Assembly: GCF_027172205.1 (NCBI RefSeq)
Contig: NC_070614.1
Coordinates: 46,998,001 to 47,062,000 of the forward strand
Direction: 5' to 3'
Origin: Podarcis raffonei
Taxonomy: Eukaryota; Chordata; Lepidosauria; Squamata; Lacertidae
Length of the DNA: 64,000 nt
This document shows, in pieces, positions 12,531 to 24,604 of this stretch. How positions within the stretch are numbered: the first letter of the stretch is position 1; each line of letters opens with the position of its first letter. Under the pieces are notes generated by a model. The model did no database searches. It was not told where the DNA came from and was given only the letters and a program-made list of their open reading frames with translations. The position numbers and the translations under genes are program-made.

Positions 12531-12845
12531 GCCACATGGTGGATCATTTGCTTTGCATGTAGACAGGACAAAGTTCAATTTCCAGCATCTCCAAGTAGAG
12601 CTGGAAGAGACCCCCTGCCTGAAACCATGGCTCTTTGCAGTAGGCACTCATTCCGTTTTCTAACCCAATCTCTCCAGGGTTGGAGTCAGTATGCTTCTGA
12701 ATACCAGTTGCTGGAAGCTGGAGGAGAGAAAGGTGCTCTTGTGCTTGGGTCTTCCTTGAACATTTCTTGCAGACATCTGAGTGGCCACTGCGCTCAACTA
12801 GATGGGCCATTGGCCTTCCATTAGGCTCTTCCTGTGTTCTTCTCT
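12530..12845 (+). mobile_element. Old tRNA-derived (MIR/CORE-like) SINE
   Basis: The pattern TTTGCATG...GTTCAATTTCCAGCATCTCC, later GATGGGCCATTGGCCTT, and an end CTCTTCCTGTGTTC match a widespread amniote tRNA SINE with decayed bases. Another degraded copy lies at 18930-19050. Confidence 0.55.
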
Positions 12846-13019
12846 GCCACCTGAAACCTGTTATTCAGTAGGGCTTATATTGCTCCCTACCCACTTTGCA
12901 AGAGAAAGGCTTCTCTCTTCTGTGAGCAGGCAGAAATGAGTCAACCATACAACAGACAGTCATGGTGGGTAATCACATAACCTTTAAGAAACAAACAAAC
13001 CACCAACGAGTGAGCAGTT

Positions 13020-13340
13020 TCTTTCATTGCTGAGTTGCTCTGTGTTTTGCTATTATTGATATTCATTTTTTGTATGGAAATTGTTCAGTTTGGTTATGAA
13101 GTTTTTGATGTGTTTTATTTCTTTTTATGACTACTTTGCTATGTTTGTAATTATGTAAATCTTTTCATATTGTAAGCTGCCTTGAACATTATTTTAACTG
13201 TGGAAAGGTGGCATACAAATAAAAGGATGATGATGGAATGATGATGATGATGACTGGATCAAGGTCACTGACGGGGTTCAGGCTGAGCAGGGGTCAAAGC
13301 CCTGGTCTCCCAGGGCATTACCATATCCCATTTAAGCTGC
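13020..13340 (+). mobile_element. LINE 3' tail plus SINE remnant, shared with 41300-41520
   Basis: The block GTAAGCTGCCTTGAACATT, then GGAAAGGTGGCATACAAATA and a (GATGAT)n run, is a reptile LINE tail. It is followed by a piece resembling the sauropsid tRNA SINE (CCCTGGTCTCCCAGGGC). The same composite recurs at 41300-41520 upstream of V2R 5, so it belongs to the duplicated V2R unit. Confidence 0.55.
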
Positions 13341-13610
13341 ACCACACTTGAAAGAGTGTAAGGATATGGTCTAATGTGGAAGCAATACACATCTGTCAAC
13401 ACCCAAGAAGACCCAAGACAAGAAGGATGTGCAACAGGTTGTATTTATTAAAATATAATAAGTATAGAAACCAAAACCAATGAGGCTGGGATGGTGAGGT
13501 GACTTAATGAGCGGATTTCAACTCTCTCATCTCCTAAGCCTGCTGCCAACCACATGCTGTCATCGTGCATCAAGAAATCTCCTCCACTTTCACTGCATGC
13601 TGCTTGGGTA

Positions 13611-13852
13611 CAGTGGTACCTTGGGTTAAGTATTTAATTCATTCCGGAGGTCCGTTCTTAACTTGAAACTGTTCTTAACCTGAAGCACCACTTTAGCTAA
13701 TGGGGCCTCCTGCTGCTGCCATGCCGCTGGAACACGATTTCTGTTCTCATCCTGAAGCAAAGTTCTTAACCCGAGGTATTATTTCTGGGTTAGTGGAGTC
13801 TGTAACCTGAAGCATATGTAACCTGAAGCGTATGTAACCCAAGGTACCACTG
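13611..13852 (+). mobile_element. Tigger-like (pogo) MITE
   Basis: A 242-bp non-autonomous element with terminal inverted repeats CAGTGGTACCTTGGGTTAAG and CCCAAGGTACCACTG, flanked by TA on both sides. Further copies lie at 14269-14502, 25825-25974, 47640-47870 and 59742-59883. Assignment to Tc1/mariner-Tigger rests on the CAGT terminus and the TA target. Confidence 0.75.
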
Positions 13853-13859
13853 TATGTGA

Positions 13860-14265
13860 ACATGACATGCACACAATGGCCCCATTGGACATCGTTCACC
13901 CTGATGTACCTGATAGGCCAAAACACCACTCTGATGGGGAAATGAGAAATGGGAGGAACAAAGATTGTCAATTTCAGCAGGGGGCTAGTCCACTGTCCCT
14001 CAGACCTTGTGGGGGGCCAGACTATATTTTGAAAAAGAAATAATGAACAAATTCCTATGCCCCTCAAATAACCCAGAGATGCATTTAAAACAAAAGGACA
14101 AATTCTACTCATATAAAAACACGTGGGCTGGATTTAGAAGGCGATTGGACCGGATCCAGACCTTAGTTTGCCTAGCCATGCTCTATAAAAAAGTGGCAAT
14201 GAGATTTTACCAATGTCACATCACATGATGTAATGGCAACATTTTAATGAAGCCTAAAATAAAGG
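13860..14265. other. Spacer between two MITEs, possible hAT-type remnant
   Basis: Contains GGCGATTGGACCGGATCCAG and a CAGAGATGCATTTAAA segment that look like a dispersed DNA-transposon repeat, but I could not find its ends. No gene seen. Confidence 0.35.
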
Positions 14266-14268
14266 ATG

Positions 14269-14502
14269 CAGTGGTAACGTAGGTTACAGATGCTTTAGGT
14301 TACAAACACTTCATGTTACAGACTCCGCTAACCCAGAAATAGTACCTTGGGTTAAGAACTTTGCTTCAGGATGAGAACAGAAACAGTGCAGCGGCAGCAA
14401 CGGGAGGCCCCATTAGCTAAAGTGGTACCTCAGGTTAAGAACAGTTTCAGGTTAAGAAAGGACCTCCAAAACGAATTAAGTTCTTAACCCGAGACACCAC
14501 TG
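14269..14502 (-). mobile_element. Tigger-like MITE, opposite orientation
   Basis: Same family as 13611-13852 in reverse orientation, with ends CAGTGGTAACGTAGGTTACA and CGAGACACCACTG. The two copies stand only about 400 bp apart as an inverted pair, inside a segment missing from the paralogous region upstream of V2R 5. Confidence 0.72.
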
Positions 14503-14659
14503 TATATTTATAAGAAATTATATCAAAGTTGTGTGTTCTGGTGTTTTGCATAAAATACTACAGACATTCTCAACACAGCCTTTCCCTTTGATTTCTTAGT
14601 TCTTCTTGATGCCAAAAAAGGGGTATAAAATGTTAATTTCCCCTCATAAACACACAATT

Positions 14660-14906
14660 ACCTACAGCACTATCATTTGCTCATGTGGTCAAAGCTCCAG
14701 AGACTTTCAAAAGGGTAGGAGAAAACAGTCAGCAAGCAAGTCTGAAAGAGATTATAAATGAACACATGTGCTATGGGAAATTCGGATTAAATGTAAGAGG
14801 CAATCAACGCTGTCTCTGACATTTTTTCTCTGTTGCCTTTTATAAGCTCTATGTAAGGAAATAGGTGCAGGGCAACTCATATGTAGAAAGAAGCTTTGAG
14901 GAAAGC
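14660..14906 (+). promoter_or_regulatory. Conserved upstream block of V2R 2 (candidate promoter and 5' UTR)
   Basis: About 245 bp directly before the start codon is conserved in all four plus-strand V2Rs (also 24605-24847, 33560-33803, 41725-41960). Shared marks include CAAAAGGGTAGGAGAAAACA, AAGCAAGTCTGAAAG and a TATA-like TTTATAAG at 14838-14845, about 60 bp before the ATG. Conservation may simply reflect recent duplication; promoter function is an inference. Confidence 0.5.
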
Positions 14907-17900
14907 ATGTTAGGAAAAACATTGCTTCTTCTTCTTTTGTCTTCCATTGTGCCCAAAGTAGGTCCCATGAAATGTCTCACAGGTGATCTCCTGCCTATAC
15001 CACATGAATGGTACCAGCCAGGTGGTCTCCTCATCGGTGAGATTACTTCTCAGTTCTTTTACTTTTTCCATGAAGTTTTGTTCAAGGAACATCCTACTCA
15101 GAACCTCTTTGACATCCCGCAGTAAGGATACTCTTATCTGAACCGTTTAAATTGCATGTATTTAGAGGAAAATATGGTTGCTGTAATTATTTTTTAATGG
15201 GGAGTTATAAAACATTAAGAAGTAACCTCTATGTTTATTTCTTGTGCACTGGAAAGAGAGATTAAATATCTTGATATATTTTTCTCAGGACATGACAAGG
15301 CACTATGCATTACAGATTTTTTAAAAATCCATGTTATATATGACAAAACATAGACAAAGGTTTGGCTGGCAAGAAGGACGATACTTGACTTTGGGGATTC
15401 AGGAACAAATGTAAAATATATCCCCATTCCTGTGAAATTCAAGAGCTCATGTAGATTAGTGGGATTACAGCATAACAGTTTCATGAATTGTAGATACTCA
15501 TTGGAATTAGAAACAAATTTCTATTGTTAGGGTGCTAACAAAGTTCTGGCAATATGTATATCCCTTGGCTTTTGCTGTAAATAAACTCAACTCAGTTATG
15601 TACAGGTATGATTAGGTTTGTAGCATAAAGAATTCATGCATTTCCGACTCTTCTTCTGAATTAATGATAATAATACTACTGACAGTGTCGTTACCAAGTT
15701 CTACCAACATGTTCTAGCCTTGGTATTTGCCATAAATGAAATCAACAAGAATCCCCAAATACTACCTAATGTGACACTTGGTTTCCACATCTCTGACACC
15801 TATTATGATGCAAGGATGACCTTTCGCACCACACTGGATCTGATCTTCAAGTCACATAGGTTTCTCCCGAACTACAAATGTGCCACAGAGAAAAACCTAT
15901 TAGCTGTCATTGGAGGACTTAGCTCTGACACTTCTTTCCATTTGATGGAAATCTTAGGTCTATATAAGATACCACAGGTAGGATATGTGCATGGCTGCTG
16001 GTGATAATATTATATCTTTCTGATTTTACAACTTGGAATAAGCAGAAAGAGTTGATGATATAGTGTATATTTGTATTTTCATATATAAGGTGAGGAGATT
16101 TCACCCCTCCCATTCCAAGAATCTGCTGATGTTCTCTGCTGATTCTCCAGAGAGGAGGGGGGGCGGTTTCTGCTCACTACTTATTCCGCTCCAGCCTCAT
16201 ATCAAAGAGAGAGACTGAGTGTTAGAGAGAGAGATTGTTAGAGAGAGAGTGTGTTATCTCTGTGTTGATAAGGTTGCTGCTAAGAGCAGCTGCAGACACT
16301 CAGTGCAGTTCAGCTTCTCCATTTAGCTCTGTGTATAATTTGTATGATAGTTGTAGATAGAATAAAAGTAGTTATTCTACAGAGCTGTTCTCCGAGTGGT
16401 TTATGCTCTGCTGTAATCTGCTGTGCAACGACTGTCTTCGGAGTGAATTTGGTGCTCACAACTCTGAGTTGTGAGTCCACAGCACTTAGACCTGTTCCTG
16501 TGCAGAAGGTGGTCTCTGGAAGTGCTACCCCAGCTCGCCTGGCCCAGTCGGGGCTGAAGTGGATGAGTCTAGTCAGTGGCACTGGCTCAAGAGCGATGCT
16601 GACATAAGGAACGTTTCCATAACTTGAGAAATTTCCTATCTCTCAACGTCAAAAATTCTTTTGAAAAATAAATTTTGTCCTGCAGAAGTTCCTGAAATAT
16701 TTAGAGTACTCCTAACTTACCTCTGAAATATTTAGAGTACCTCTAAATATTTACCTCTTATCTGTGTTTTCTTACAGCTTACATATGGCTCATTTACCAT
16801 AGATGAGACCAAAATAGTGGAAATTCCCTCCGTTTACCGCATGGTCCCAAACGAAAACCTTCAGTATATGGGAATTATATGGTTACTTCAGCATTTTAGG
16901 TGGACCTGGGTTGGGCTCTTTGTTGTGGATGATAACAGTGGAGAGCAATTCCTAAAAATACTGGAGCCATTGATTTTCAGACATGGAATCTGTTCAGCTT
17001 TCACCAAAAGAATCCCCAAAGGAAATCTTATGGAGGATTTAATAAATCAGTTTTATGATTCCAGTGATATTCATATATCTTTCCCAGATAGTAAAGCTAG
17101 TACAGTTATCATGTATGGAGAATCTTTAAGAATTTTACGGCTGAGAACTTTTATGCATTCACAAGATTCAGGAAATACAAAAAACCCATTATTTGGAAAG
17201 GTGTGGATTGTGACAACCCAGACAGATTTTATATTAACTGGTGGTACAAGAGGATGGGATTTCCAGATGTTCCAGGGTGCCATTTTATTTGCTATTCACA
17301 CAAAAGAGGTCCAAGGTTTCAGGGAATTTCTTCAAAATATAAAACCTACTAGGACGGAAAGAGATGGTTTCCTCCAAAATTTCTGGGAGCAAGCATTTGA
17401 TTGTTCATTTCCAGATCCAGGTATGCCTGTGATGGATGATGACACATGTACTGGAGAGGAGAAGCCAGAAAGTCTCCCTGCAGGTCTTTTTGAAATGCAC
17501 ATGACTGGACACAGCTACAGTATCTATAATGCTGTTTATGCTTTGGGTCATGCTTTGCATGCCATGGACTTTGCAGGATCCAAACATAAATCAAAGGCAG
17601 TTAGTAACAGTGTCAAACATCAGTCTCTGCAGCCTTGGCAGGTAATTTCTTCTCAACAAACTCTTCTTATTTTAATGACTGATGGCTACATGGTAAGAAT
17701 ACATTATTTTTTGTCCTCCTTGAATAAATAAGGAAGATATTCAACATCTTTCTCATTTCAAAAATTGGGCTTACATTTCATTCCAAAACTGAAACTTGCA
17801 ATGAATGGCATTCTGAAATCTTCAGCATGCTGCTATTTTGTGTTGATTTCTTTCCTTTTACTTTTGAAATAGCTCCACCACTTTCTTCAAGGCATCTCAT

Positions 17901-20640
17901 TTAACAATTCGGCTGGAGAAACCATTTCCTTTAATGATCAATGGGAAATAAGCGGTGGATTTGACATCATGAACCTGGTCACCTTTCCCAACAATTCCTT
18001 TCAGAGAATAAAAGTTGGAAGTGTTGCTCCACATGTTGCTGATAGGAAAGGAATTACTATTAGTGAGAATAAAATTGTATGGCACAGATATTTTAACGAG
18101 GTATTGATTCTGGGTCTATCTTGGAGAGCCCATTGTATTGAACTAAAATATAAGGAGTATATTTTCTCCTGGTCCATGGGGTCTCGAAGAGTCGGAAACG
18201 ACTAAACGACTAAACAAAAACATATTTTCTCCATTACTTGATGTTGCAATGGCACTTGAAACTCTAGAGTGAATTCAATTTTTCCTTTCACATTCAGAAA
18301 CCAGAGGAGGTTTCAGGGCAGCACAAACAGTTCCTCCCAAACCAGGTCAAAGCAGAGGCTCCTAGTAAGCACTTGCCCAGTTATGGGAAGGAGGTGTGAG
18401 GGCTCTGGAAGGGTCATTTAAACTTCAATGTCCTCCCCAAACGCTAGTTAGCACTTGTCCAGCTTGAGAAGGAGCTGGGAGGGATCTATGACGCTGTTGA
18501 TGCTCTTTCCCCTCCTTCACTCTTGGGTGGGTGAGTATTATGCTGCCATGTCTTCTGGACTCCATTTGACATTAAGACTAATGGCATTATCAATACATTT
18601 CACAAAGGGTGTCTTTCTGTACATCCCAGTATGCCAACTACATGGATGTCATGATCTAAAAAACACCAACATATAAAATGTTCGGATTGGCACACACCAT
18701 TACACAAAGATTGTGACTTCCTGACAACATTATCTTCATGAGATGTCTTGTCTGTCTGCCTCCTTTGTCCCATTTCTTTGCTCTTGTAATGCAGTATCTC
18801 AACAATGAAATGTACACCACCATATCACTTCAGCAGAAATTGGATTGTACTAGATGACCCATATGGTCTCTTAGGGTCCTTTCCAATTCAACAATATATG
18901 ACTCATTACAGTGTCTTTGCTTGCTACATGTGAAATAGTTGGAGCTCAATTGTAGAGCATATGTTTTCCATACAAAGGGTTCCATGTTCAGTCTTTAGCA
19001 TCTCCAGGAATGACTGAGGAAAAACCCTGCCTGTAATTCTAGGGAATTGACGGTGCTAAGTTTTAACATTAGTGTCTCAAAGGTCTGAGTTACTATCTGA
19101 CAATAGTGTGAGGTCTTTGTTTCTGCTCTGACCTTTAAGGTCACCTTGATGACAATCATGATATGAAAAAAAGCTTCAATCCGTATTACGTTCATCATGA
19201 TTTTGTCATTCGGAAATGTATTCTTCTGAACATTTTCAGGCAACTTACGTACAGGCACGTCTATGAGATCTGCCATGATAATTACAACTTCACATAAACA
19301 AACGGGAGAGGGGAACAGCATACTTATTACTGTAAATAAAACAAGTTACACTGGCACAAACATCCTGCATCTAGATATCATTGATTATTTCATTTCATTT
19401 GAATGTGCTGCACGGCTTTCTCTATTGTTATGATGCTTCATCAGTAAGTGAGAAATATATTTTTTCAATATAACTAATTCTTTTAAATAACAAAAAATGT
19501 ATATGGACAGGTTGTTCCCCTTTCTGTGTGTAATGAATATTGCCACCCTGGTCATGAGAAGAAAGGGAAGGAGGGTGAACAATTTTGCTGCTATGATTGT
19601 GCTCCATGTCCAGATGGGAAGATTTCAAACCAAACTGGTAGGTCATGTCATCTTGTCATAACAAAGAGTGAAAATATTTTGCTATATCCAATGAATTGCC
19701 ACTAATGTGGAATTCCCCCACCTCAACCCCTTTTACAGATATGGAAGACTGTTTCAAATGCCCAGAAGATCAGTATCCAAGCAAGAACAGAAGTCAATGC
19801 AACCCCAAAATCATAAAATTTTTGTCTTATGAAGAACCTCTAGGAAAAGGCTTAGCTTCAGTTACGGCTTCTTTTTCTTTCACCACAACCTTGGTGTTTG
19901 CTACCTTCATTAAGCATAAAGATACCCCCATTGTCAAAGCCAACAACCGGGACCTCACCTACATTCTCCTGGTCTCCCTCCTGCTCTGCTTCCTCTCCTC
20001 TTTGCTATTCATCGGCCAACCTGGGAATGTGACCTGCCTTCTCCGACAACCAACATTTGGAATCATCTTCTCAGTGGCTGTTTCTTGCATGTTGGCCAAG
20101 ACCACTATTGTTTCTCTAGCATTCATGGCCACAAAACCAGGATCAAGAGTGAAGAAATGGGTGGGGAAGAAAGTATCTTATTCAATTGCTGTTTGTTGTT
20201 CACTGGTTCAATTGTGCTTTTGCACAGTGTGGCTCTCAACCTTTCCCCCATTCCCTGATTTAGACATGCATTCAGTGAATGAAGAAATCATTGTACAGTG
20301 TAATGAAGGGTCTGTCACCATGTTCTATTGTGTCCTGTGCTACATGGGTCTCCTGGCCATCAGCAGCTTCATTGTGGCCTTCCTTGCCCGCAAGTTACCT
20401 GACAGTTTTAATGAAGCAAAGTTCATCACTTTCAGCATGTTGGCATTTTGCAGTGTTTGGTTGTCCTTTGTTCCAACTTACCTGAGCACCAGAGGGAAAG
20501 GCATGGTGGCTGTGGAGATCTTCTCCATCCTGACGTCCAGTGCTGTGTTACTGGGATGCATGTTTTTCCCTAAGTGCTACATCATTTTGCTGAGGCCTGA
20601 ACTGAACAGCAGGGAGCAGATAATGAGGAGACAACATTGA
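14907..20640 (+). CDS. Vomeronasal type-2 receptor 2 (V2R, six exons, intact)
   Basis: Family C GPCR expected at the surface of basal vomeronasal neurons. Exons: 14907-15121, 15686-15977, 16778-17641, 17873-18100, 19511-19637 and 19739-20640. Each intron starts GT and ends AG; lengths sum to 2628 nt, giving 875 residues with no internal stop. The start chosen is [11 protein letters not shown], a clear signal peptide; an in-frame ATG 42 nt upstream also exists but is not shared by all paralogues. Exon 3 has [11 protein letters not shown] and the DDDTCTGEE segment, exon 5 the linker [13 protein letters not shown], and exon 6 opens [15 protein letters not shown] and carries seven helices ending [15 protein letters not shown]. 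Intron 2 holds a solo LTR; intron 4 (1.4 kb) a Bov-B tail and SINE remnants. The 5' half is closest to V2R 5, the 3' half to V2R 3. Confidence 0.94.
16086..16609 (+). mobile_element. Solo LTR (endogenous retrovirus-type) with 5-bp target duplication
   Basis: The LTR itself is 16091-16604 (514 bp), starting TGAGGAG and ending GCTGACA. It is bracketed by direct repeats TAAGG (16086-16090, 16605-16609). It carries an AATAAA signal in plus orientation. Intron 2 of V2R 5 lacks it, so it arrived after the duplication or was never shared. No internal coding region remains; it is a fossil. Confidence 0.75.
18170..18222 (+). mobile_element. Bov-B LINE 3' tail
   Basis: Reads CCATGGGGTCTCGAAGAGTC then GAAACGACTAAACGACTAAAC, the diagnostic Bov-B 3' end. 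Only the tail is present. Confidence 0.75.
18930..19050 (+). mobile_element. Degraded tRNA-derived SINE
   Basis: Segments TTGTAGAGCATATGTTTTCC and TTCAGTCTTTAGCATCTCCA match the family at 12530-12845 in V2R 2 intron 4. It is strongly decayed. Confidence 0.45.
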
Positions 20641-21017
20641 GGAATTCGTCCTCTTTTCTCCAATCATACTGCTTTGCTTGATGGTCAAGTATTTTGGCAC
20701 CATATGGGATGATTTTTTGGGTTTCAAATGCAAGAACAATTATTTTCCGGGGTTTTTTAATGTTGCACAACTAATATGTTGACTTTGCGATCATAAAGCT
20801 CCAGAGGGTTTGTGGTTTACCTACTAGAGAGGAATGGCAAGCTAAGCTGTAAGGGGACTTTTTAAAATGCAGAATATAGGTAATTGCCTAGGAGGCACAG
20901 AAGCAAACCAAACACCTCACCAAACACCTGCAACATGTCTCATGAAAAGACCTGTTGTGTTTCAAACTTGGTACTAAAACAAGATTCATTATGTTACCAA
21001 AAATTGCTTGCAAAATA

Positions 21018-21135
21018 CAGTAGTACCTCGGTTTTCGAACATATCTGTTGATGAACATTTCAGTTTTCAAATGCCGTAAACCCAGAACTAAATGTTTAGT
21101 TTAGTTTTCAAACACGCCTCAGAAGTTGAACATGT
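21018..21135 (+). mobile_element. Tigger-like MITE fragment (second subfamily)
   Basis: Begins CAGTAGTACCTCGGTTTTCG after a TA dinucleotide and continues with the CGAAC/CAAAC type core. The far end is lost. Confidence 0.5.
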
Positions 21136-23547
21136 CATGTGTTAGGGGCTGGTTCAAATCGGAAGATTGGGGAATGCAATCACAGGATGATCAAATCCAG
21201 AAGAGGAGGAAGAATATTCACCCCTCCCTTGGCTTCCAGTGCCTCCAGAAAACGGGAGACACAGAAGCTGAACAGTTGAAAGAGGAGTTGCCCAGCTTTG
21301 AGACAGTAGGTAAGCAACCAGAAGGGAGGGAGCAGCTGGGCAATACATCAGTCAAGAGTGGGAAGGAATCCCCTCCTTCCCTCCAAGAGTCCGAGGTCTG
21401 AGTGTGTCAGAGAACAACGGAAATACAGGGTGGGGGAGGAGCTTCCATTTGGGGTGCTACTTGCTGTGCAAGTTGCATGGAGTAGTCAGCGTAGGTAACT
21501 AATATCCTTGGCAGAAAGTTTCCTGTGTGTGCTTGTAACAGAATGCTGTAATAAAAAGACTATAAATTTGCTAAATGCTCATTAATTCTTATTGGTGAGC
21601 CACTGGAAGGGAGAGGGGAAACTCCCATACAAATCAGCTTACCTACTCTGAATCACTTCAATTGCCAGAGGAGCAATTAAGTATGCCGAAGGAGCAAGCA
21701 GCTGCTGGAGGGGCCGACAGAGCTCAGGAACAGAAAGGAGCAGGTTTCAGGAGCCAGGCTGCTGTCTTGATAACACAGCACACAAGTCATAACTAGCTTG
21801 AAGATTTATTGCAGTAAGAACACCCGGCCTCGGATGCCTACTTGCACATCCGTGACTTATAAATCAGTTAACCCTTCTGGGGAGTAATTCCTGGTTTGGC
21901 AGAATATCCTGAATCTATGCCCTTTCCATTTCTGGCTTTGATTTCTAAGACCTTTCCCATACATCTGCTCCTTGGATGAATTAACTCCCCTTCTGGTGTG
22001 GAACTGCTTTCCCTCCGCCTTCTGACTGCCTGTGTTACTAGAGAGAGACGGTTTCTCTCTAGCACACTCTCTGCATTCCTGTCATTCTCACAGCGAGGGG
22101 GAGTTGATAAACTACTGTTCATAGCTGTCTGGGAAGAATGCGAGCCTCTCTCTTGTTGGCTGCTTCCCGACTCCTCTGGCGCTCTTATACCTTGGGCAGA
22201 AGTGTTCATGACAGCCGGGGACAGCCAGGGACAGTTGCTGCTTCAACAGCATGCAATTCTAAAGACACAAATAGATCAACTAGCTGGAGCTTTAAGTCAA
22301 CAACAGCTAAGTCTGTCACAAGAGCAAGAGAGGTGCATGAGGCCCTGGGGCCCCCTTCCAAGTTCACAGGGAAGAAAAACAGATTTTCCAGTTTTTCAAA
22401 CCAATCTGAGATGGTATCTTAAACTGAGAGCCCAGGATTTCAGAAATGATAGTGAGAAAGTGTTTTTTTTGTTGTTGTCAGTTTGCTGGAGGGGGAAACC
22501 AGGCAATGGGCCACTCCCCTCCTCATTTTTGAACATCACAGTCTGTCAGATCTGGACTCATTTCTGGAACTAATGGAAGCAATTTTCCAAGATCCCTAGT
22601 GTAAGACAGCTGTATCCCACCAATTACTGAGTTTAAAGCAAGGGAATCACACTGTGATGAAATACATCACAGAGTTCAATTTGCTTGCACAAGAGCTGGC
22701 ATGGGGTCAAGAGGCTCTCATGGCATTGTATTGAGCCGGGTTAAATGGAGAGTTGCTTGACGAACTGGCTAGGATGCCCCCCTCTTCTTCCTAGGAGAAT
22801 CTGATGAAAATATCACTGCTGTTGGATCAACGTGCGATTGAACACAGGGCAGAAAGAAAGGGGCTTGGCAGGCAGCCTGTATAGATGGCTGACATCCCTT
22901 ACATTCTTCCCCAAGAGCCTGGCAGCTTGCCAAGAGAGAATAAAGTGGAGGAGCTGATGCACAGCTTATGGGAGGTCTTGGGCAGCCCTGGAGGAAAAAG
23001 AAAGGAGGAGGAGGGAGAGATTGTGCTTTATCTGTAGGAAACTTGATCATACAGCAAGACAGTGCCCAGCCAAAGGGACTGTGAGTTCACTTTCAGGAAC
23101 AAGTGTAGAGGAAGGGCCTGACCCAGCTGAGAAGCAGGTGGGAAACAGCCGGTCCCAGTCCCATTAAGAGGCCCAGGACTGGGAGTAAAGCCAGTTGTAG
23201 AGCCTCAACCTTGTCATGTAATCCCTGGACTCACTTTGCGACAGTTCCCAGACAGGCGCTGGAGACAATTGAGAGCCCTCATCAACTCAGGGGTCTCCAC
23301 AGATTTTGTGGATGTGGACTTTGCAAAGGAATAAGGCATACCCACACAGAGATGACTGACCCTGCAAGAGTTGCAAACCATAGACAGGAGACCCCTGGTA
23401 TAAGGGAGGGTCTTGCACATAACAGTACCGCTGATTTTGGAACTGCCCAGCCACAAGGAGCAAGCCACCTCATGTCACTATAAATCTGTTAAATGCTCGT
23501 TAATTCCTATCGGTAAGCCACCTGAAGGGAGAGGGGAACTCCCATAT
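21135..23547 (+). mobile_element. Old Ty3/Gypsy-type fossil (LTR, gag, protease remnants)
   Basis: A probable LTR (about 21135-21645, with an AATAAA near its 3' part) is followed by a decayed gag region (about 22230-22720), a zinc-knuckle segment near 23025-23060 and protease-like remnants to about 23450. A second copy of only the last roughly 70 bp of the LTR lies at 23478-23547, repeating CACTGGAAGGGAGAGGGGAA with small changes. Foreign sequence seems to sit within its 5' part (about 21760-22210). It is broken many times and therefore old. Confidence 0.6.
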
Positions 23548-23639
23548 TTCACACCACATGGCTTCCTCTGAGTGTAAGATCCTGAGGCCTAGCAGTCGGT
23601 TATTGAGTTTTCGGTTTTCGAACATTTCGGAACTCGAAT

Positions 23640-24600
23640 GCTCTCTCACTGAAATATGTAAATTGCTTTGCATCTCCATTTTTATATCTCTGGATGTCAA
23701 CAATTTCCATATTATCCATCATTCAAAGAAAGCTTTAGGTAGTTTACCCTGGAAATTCTAAATATTTTTCTCTGAAGGTCTGTCCTGTATTGGGGAGGCT
23801 CCATTCCAGTTTCCCATAAGGCATCAATTTTCATATGAAAAGTCCACCAACCTATCCATAAGTCCTTCATAAAATATAGATTTCATTTGGTGCACATATG
23901 TCTACAACCAAAGTTTTATTCCCTTGGATATTAACTCCCACCCCAACATACACCATTTTAATCAGTCAATCAGTTTAATTGTATATATGCCAAAGGCCTT
24001 TACAACAAACAAGAGGTAATAAAAGGAAACTTTCATCTAAAACCATACAATGTAACATGTAGCAGTTTACAACATAAAAAGAAATTTACAACATCAAAAC
24101 TTAAGATCGGAGTGCATTTACTAGGCTACATATCTACCTCAGTCCTATAGAAAAAATCAGTTTGGGGCAAAAGTGGGAATGCATAAATAGACAGAGATAA
24201 ATTCCTCACACAGCATCCAATAACATTTTGGCTTTTTAAAGAATACTACTTTATGGTCAGGGGTCCCTTTACCTTTATCTTCACCTACTTTATTATCTAG
24301 AGACTAAAGAACATCAATTCACATACAGTTAAAACACAAATACTGTATATGCTTATTTCAGTACAGTATCATACATACAGAAATGATTAAATGTAATATT
24401 TAGCCATAGATGAGGTGTAAATTGCACTTCTGATTAATATGAAAAACTTCTTGTTCAGTCAGGCAAGGTCCCATATCTTATCTGCTTAGGGACCAGAGAA
24501 GACTTCTGCTTACAAATGAAAGACAAGATCCAACATGCTGCCTACCAGAAGGGTCAATTAGTATCAAAACACTGAGAGAGTAATTCCCCCCCCCCCACAG
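23640..24600 (-). mobile_element. Duplicated V2R upstream segment with L1 endonuclease fragment
   Basis: On the minus strand, 23640-23960 resembles an L1 ORF2 endonuclease: GVGVNIQGNKTLVVDI, later a GNWNGV-like motif and a DIQRYKNGD segment. The same fragment and the following roughly 600 bp recur at 32590-33540, showing that the upstream regions of V2R 3 and V2R 4 descend from one duplication. A SINE tail (GGTCAGGGGTCCCTTTACC, 24253-24275) is present only here. Confidence 0.6.
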
Positions 24601-24604
24601 TTCT

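Noticed and set aside
14865-14906. Upstream ATG (MQGNSYVERSFEES) as the V2R 2 start
   Set aside because: The 14 extra residues are hydrophilic and would bury the signal peptide. Genes 3 and 5 lack this in-frame start, so the MLGK start was chosen.
21126-21401. Small gene starting MNMSCVRGW
   Set aside because: Lies in a probable LTR; composition and lack of any recognisable domain argue against a gene.
22769-23050. Minus-strand proline-rich frame
   Set aside because: It is antisense to the zinc-knuckle region of the old Gypsy-type fossil.
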